Below are positions 59,215-64,000 of a stretch of 64,000 nucleotides of DNA, one piece after another. The stretch covers positions 310,001-374,000 of the forward strand of contig WHUX01000025.1 of assembly GCA_015179025.1 (NCBI GenBank), read 5' to 3'. The DNA comes from Terfezia claveryi. Its lineage: Eukaryota; Ascomycota; Pezizomycetes; Pezizales; Pezizaceae. Within the stretch, counting starts at the first letter, position 1. Each line of letters opens with the position of its first letter. Made by a program: the position numbers and the translations under genes. The notes below the pieces were generated by a model. The model was not told where the DNA came from. It ran no database searches and worked only from the letters and a program-made list of their open reading frames with translations.

Positions 59215-61050
59215 GGTCAGTGAGCGTGCTGGTGAGTTTTGGAAGCGAGAGGGAGCCCAGGTGTGAATTAGAGTTGGTCAAGAAGGGCCCTGGAGGAAGT
59301 GAGGAGTGAAGATCGAAGACTCAGGAATCCTCAAGGGAGTTATATCCTTCTTGGGAGGCTTATAAACACCGTTAACTGTGGCCTACCCGATATGGAAATT
59401 GTAGGAATATCCTTACGATTCGTTCCAGCCCCTTCGCAATTCACCCCAACGGCAGGATTTCCCTGGAACAGATAAAGCGGTGCAACCAGACTACTATAAG
59501 ACTGGGGGGAACGTTGATCTCGTGCGCAGACGTAATTCATTCTTCTCGGCGCCGTAAGCAATACCTCCGCCTGGTAGGTAAGTGCTTTCACCCCCTGTTT
59601 CATAGTCTGCTTAATCAGGTTGAAGTTTTCCAACCTGGATCCTGGGCCAGTCGGAAGGCCCCACAGGGAGGGCTGATGACTTGCACTTACTAGGAATACC
59701 CATCCCCGCGACAAAGTTTAACAAGATTACCCAGCCATACTGTCAAAGGAAATATGTCACACCAGCTGCCACAAACCTTCAGCATGAGGCCAAGCGGTGG
59801 TTCTCTCCGGGACTGGTTCTGGTTGGTAGCCGTAGGTAAGTGTGTGGGGCAGGAATGCCAATGGGTCAGTTCCAAATTAAGATTCTATTCTCATGCATCC
59901 CAAGTAGATATTGATAATGTAATTATAAGCAGTATACTGTATCTGAACTTACTCACCGGTGGCCATGATCTCAAGCGGTGAGCAACTTCAAGATGTATCT
60001 TTGTGCTTGACAGTGAGCACCCGCTGCAGGACTATTATAGTCTCGGGGAAGAGTTGTGCATGAAACGGCTGCAGCACAACACCAATGCCAATGCAAAATA
60101 GACGGTAACTATCCCGAGAGCGGGGCTGGGTTTAAAAATAAAAGGCGGAAGGGCAATTGCAGGCCGACGGTATCCCTACTCAAAAATATACAGTCGATGT
60201 ATCTCAACGCTAAACCTGTCTTCACCAATATCAAAACCATTTCTAAATCAGCCTATTATTTGTAGCTGTAAATGAAAATTGCTAACTAGGAATATCGTAT
60301 AACTTTATCAACGTAGGTATTGAATACAGAGGTGTAGGTAGTTGACGTTTCCGATTAACGGGAGAGGCATACTGCTTTAACAGATCTTAATCAGGAAGTG
60401 GGAGTCATAGCTGGCTCACCTGTGTGCCTTGCTTATCTACCTTACCATTTCAGAGGAAAAAATTTTGCTCAAAGAAAGAGCTCAGGGTAAGTGTGAGATA
60501 TCATAGGTTATTGCCTTACCTTACACTAGATTCTTACTGACAATGACATGCAACTTAATAGTTAACATTGAACAATGTAGACATGTCTCTCATTACAAAT
60601 ACCAAAGCGAACATGACCATACTCACGTGAATTCCCATCAATCTGTTTGACCGGCAGTCATTTTCCTCACCGTCTGTCTCACACCGGCTATCAATAGCGC
60701 CCCTCACCGTCTTTACGTACTGAGGGACCAAGTTCGATGTTCCTAAGTTACTTCCGTTCGCAAATTAGGACAACTGGTCAACCGTTTGAGCGATTGGCTA
60801 AAGGTTTATTGAACATATGGACTGAGTCCTACGATTCCAGCAGTTTTCTGGTTTAAGATTGGTGAGTATTTCGGTCTGCGCGCAAATCGTGGATAGTTCA
60901 ATCGAACGGTTGGACTGATCATCGTGATTGCGCCTAACGGTGCTGCGTATGGGTCAGCATCGTTGGATGCTAAATTTAGGGCATAACGTTTCCTATCGAG
61001 GTCGATTTGGAACTAGTCTCAGTTAAGACCTATCAAGAACCATATATACT

Positions 61051-61077
61051 TTCGAGGGGCTTGTGCCAACCAGACTA
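61051..61077 (+). repeat. Dispersed motif, long form
   Basis: TTCGAGGGGCTT followed by GTGCCAACCAGACTA. It is identical over 25 bp to the reverse complement of 17636-17660, more than 43 kb away. Confidence 0.9.
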
Positions 61078-61420
61078 TATATAGTTCGCATTAAAAACTC
61101 ACCAGCCTATGGCTACTTTAGACTATCTAAAGATTCTTATCTTCAAATATAATAGGCTATATACAATACAATTCAGAAGTTGACTAATAGCTAGTTTCTC
61201 TTTATGGAGACAAATTTGTATGGGGACGTTTATATGCGGCAGTCAATTGAATAGTAGTATGCTCGCCATAGAAGTACCTACATATAACAACCTGATTTCT
61301 TGATATGGTATAGAAATCTTCTTTTTAGTCATGTTTCTAGGTGCGCAAAGTGATCGCTTGCTTATTTGAACTCGGGGAATTTTGTTGGTGTGCACTGCTA
61401 GTGCGAGACTACGGACAAGA

Positions 61421-61447
61421 TTCGAGGGGCTTATGCCAACCAGACTA
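61421..61447 (+). repeat. Dispersed motif, long form
   Basis: Differs from 61051-61077 by one base in 27 (A instead of G at the start of the core). The two copies lie 370 bp apart in the same orientation. Confidence 0.9.
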
Positions 61448-61777
61448 TGACAAGATGCGGAATTCAGCGAATCATTCAGATGATCCTAAATTTGGTTTAA
61501 ACTCATTTAAATACATGGTTACGTGTTCTAAGCAGACTGTAAAACTAATTCTGCATGCGTCTTGCGAGAAATATCTTTTATACATCAATATCCCGGCTCC
61601 CATTGCCAATATGATATAGCAATGCAAACTACAGTGCTTAGTAAGTATTCTTGATCTTATTAGATGCTAAACATTCATATAGAACTTATATATAGACAAT
61701 GACAATATTAAACTACCATTCCGAAATTATATACGCTTTAATTGCAACAACCTTTTTTCTAATTATTCGATCATAGA

Positions 61778-62359
61778 TCTGGTCCGTTATGGAATTTAGT
61801 CCATTCCGCAATGGCATATATGTGCACTCTGGGAAATGTACGAGTTTATAATATTTTATACATAACAAAAGAAACTTCCGCTTGCTAAAACCTCCACTTT
61901 CTCAATGATACCCCTCATTAATACCGTAGAGACTCGAGTTATATAGTAGCATAATTTCAATGATAGACCGGTAGTATGCCAAGATATATTTGTATGGCAA
62001 ATGCTGTATGCTCGTCAAATCTAAACCTGTTGGAGAGGCAGATCGCATCCTTCTGGTGAAGTTCCTTAGTTAAGCTCAACAGAAACACCCTAGGCCTGCA
62101 GTTCACATTGAAATCACGCTACTATATAACTACGGTACCTAGTACCATAGGTCTTGTTCTTTCCTGCATATAGAAGTAAATGTATGAGATAACATCAGAT
62201 ACATCATGCTCCAAAACCATTCGTTTCCCATTATTATTTTTGCCAGCAATAAATACAGTGCATCTTATATTCCGTAGTGGCCTGATCTGTTGCGGAATCC
62301 AGTCCATTTTGGTATAGGCCAGTCCATTCCGGAATAAACTGATTCTGCAACGGACCAGA
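61778..62359. mobile_element. MITE-like element with terminal inverted repeats
   Basis: Ends TCTGGTCCGTT and AACGGACCAGA are exact complements. The similarity continues inward with mismatches (GAATTTAGTCCATTCCGCA against GGAATAAACTGATTC). Length about 582 bp, no coding capacity. Several subterminal copies of the CCAGTCCATTC word lie near the right end. No clear target duplication. Confidence 0.75.
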
Positions 62360-64000
62360 ACAAATGCATGTTACTCACCCGTTTTGTAACCTCAGTTTCT
62401 CTCATGACCAGCTCCATCACGTAGACCTTCGAATGGACGGTAAAACAGCAATAACGCCATACAGTAGCTCGCAACGAGTCAGCTGGCTTTGCAAAGTTTT
62501 ACCACGAACAATGTAGGCATAAACCACTGAAAATCGATACTTAGAATATCATGTCCATACTGAGGGAGGTTTGGAACACTAGTTCTAGGCTGCCTCGAGC
62601 TTGTTGGCACAGCTACCAGACTATGTTGCTACCCGCACTTTCGTCAACTCATGGAGAAAGAGTCCAGAACGTGCTAGCCAAATCCATATCCAAGTATCCA
62701 TGCTGAGGGTCTAATTATATGAGGGGATATATGGACGGAGGTATTGATACTAAGGGAGCGCAAAGGCAGGAAGCATAATAATGGGGGCCACGAGAACATA
62801 ATAATCATGCATTTGCCTCACGCAATTGTACGAAGGGACGGAAAGCAAGTATAGTTGAGTACAAGATATCCCCCAAAACTTATCTCCCTATAGAATTAGT
62901 TTCCAAGGAAAAGAAAAGAGCCGGGGGGGTTTTCATATAAATGAGAGAGCCAACATTCCACCATAGCAAGTGTATATGGGTAAGTTGAGGTAAAGTGTCA
63001 CATGCACAATACGGGGTCCTACCGGAGGATCTTGTTCAGAACCCAGGGCCACTATGAATATGAAGTTGGGCACAGAAGTAACTCGGTACGAGAGCATACC
63101 TGGTAGGTATACTGGTTTATTGATCGAACTGATAACTGGACGACCTGCCTTTCAGAATACAGTTAGTAGTATAGACCAGTGGCGAAATATGTACCTCGTC
63201 AGATGCCACTAACTATAATTGGGGTCAGTTTCTAAAAGAGGAAGTAAAAGTTAACTGTACAAATCGGTAATTATTCAAAGCCTCAATTATAATTGGGGGT
63301 TCGATTTGATATACGCCCCATAAAAGTTTCCTCTGTCTCGGTATTATTTTATATTATCAAACTCAGTTCAGAAGAACCAAGTTGAAGATGAGATCTCTAG
63401 CCTATACTATTGCACTTCATGGATTATGAGATATTTCGTCAATAATTTCAGTACGTACCTACCATTTAAGACTTCCAATCCAGATTGCTTGAGATCTATG
63501 TGGGCAGGATCGAAATCTTAGGGCATAGACCCTGGTGTGTTGTGTGAATAGCACTTTGTAGAACACCAAGTACTTATGTAGTCTTGCTGCTGTACACCAC
63601 GAGGCTCGAACAACACCACTCGGTGGAACTCGGTGACCGATTGCCGATGATTGGGGAACACACGACAAAAAAAGAAATGGGAACAATTGGATCATGCAAT
63701 TAGGTTTATCGAGGTATAGTAAGCTCCCTAGGTATTAAGTCACCAATGCTGACAATATATTCATATTAAAGGCAAAACCGAAGTATAGTGCAGGTACAGG
63801 GTGAGCATGCATGAATGACCTTAGAACTTAGTATTCTTGGAGACGAGGGCAGGGGCACATTTAGAGACGTCGAGTGCTTGGCAAATCCTGATCCTTTATG
63901 GGGTAAATCCTGATCCTTTATGGGGTACTTCTGGTCTGCCTTTAGCTTGCACTTCTCAATGGGAATTAGGCAACTCGTCTTGGTTAGCCATCTCAGCAGA
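62360..64000. other. Intergenic to window end, no gene recognised
   Basis: Contains a variant dispersed motif near 62595-62623 and a 22-bp tandem duplication at 63883-63926. No conserved frame on either strand. Confidence 0.5.
63883..63926. repeat. 22-bp tandem duplication
   Basis: Two exact copies of a 22-bp unit beginning AAATCCTGATCC, adjacent. Confidence 0.9.

Larger units (their letters stand above)
59215..61777. other. Repeat-derived intergenic region
   Basis: A minus-strand frame of 124 codons (59340-59714) includes a short-form dispersed motif at 59480-59493 and has no known domain, so I do not call it a gene. Long-form dispersed-motif copies are at 61051-61077 and 61421-61447. The rest shows no coding signal. 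Confidence 0.5.

Noticed and set aside
59340..59714. 124-codon minus-strand frame near the secreted protein gene
   Set aside because: No signal peptide or domain, and it includes a dispersed-motif copy, so it is probably repeat-derived.
1..64000. tRNA and 5S rRNA genes
   Set aside because: I looked for A-box/B-box pairs and cloverleaf ends. TTCGA-type words occur but none had a matching acceptor stem or A box. A covariance-model scan would settle this.

Overview
The window is nuclear DNA of a filamentous ascomycete (Pezizomycotina). Single-copy eukaryotic housekeeping genes are split by short GT..AG introns, mostly 46-165 bp. Several genes have the domain forms usual in ascomycetes: Vtc1, Stf2-like, Gpi18, Cwc24 and a carnitine carrier. 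Fungal Tc1/mariner (Fot1/pogo-type) and Ty1/copia elements are also present. I cannot place it to class or genus from the sequence alone. No tRNA, rRNA, CRISPR or prokaryotic feature was recognised.

Layout. 0.5-6.7 kb: GPI18 (+), CWC24 (-) and an MFS sugar transporter (-) with six exons. 7.6-9.8 kb: a complete-ended Tc1/mariner element with TA target duplication. 10.3-13.5 kb: eIF2B-beta (GCD7, +) and pyridoxal kinase (BUD16, -), convergent. 13.6-18.6 kb: repeat-rich, with nested inverted-repeat elements, a PD-(D/E)XK-like gene fragment and clustered copies of a short dispersed motif. 18.7-22.6 kb: RQC2/NEMF (+). 22.6-27.2 kb: gene-poor, with a diverged tandem duplication and a foldback element. 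27.3-34.7 kb: a proline-rich single-pass membrane protein (+), PRO3 (+), an NPF-motif four-helix membrane protein (-) and a GT8 glycosyltransferase (+). 34.7-42.7 kb: AT-rich and gene-poor around CRC1 (-). 42.7-54.8 kb: a gene-dense block with CEX1/SCYL1 pseudokinase (-), an Alba-domain protein (+), a p24-alpha cargo receptor (-), an unknown 616-residue basic protein (+), an Stf2-like protein (+) and VTC1 (-). 55.9-58.0 kb: a decayed Ty1/copia element. 58.4-59.2 kb: a secreted protein (-). 59.3-64.0 kb: repeat-derived, including a MITE-like element.

The genes do not form a pathway cluster. Several act in the secretory system: GPI anchoring (Gpi18), COPI/COPII traffic (p24 and Cex1/SCYL1) and vacuolar polyphosphate (Vtc1). 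Others act in translation and its quality control (eIF2B-beta, Rqc2). For every spliced gene I rebuilt the exons by hand, and each set sums to a multiple of three with consistent intron phases. The most unusual signal is a short motif with core GTGCCAACCAGACTA, repeated in both orientations between genes and once forming a perfect 16-bp-arm hairpin. No family I know explains it.
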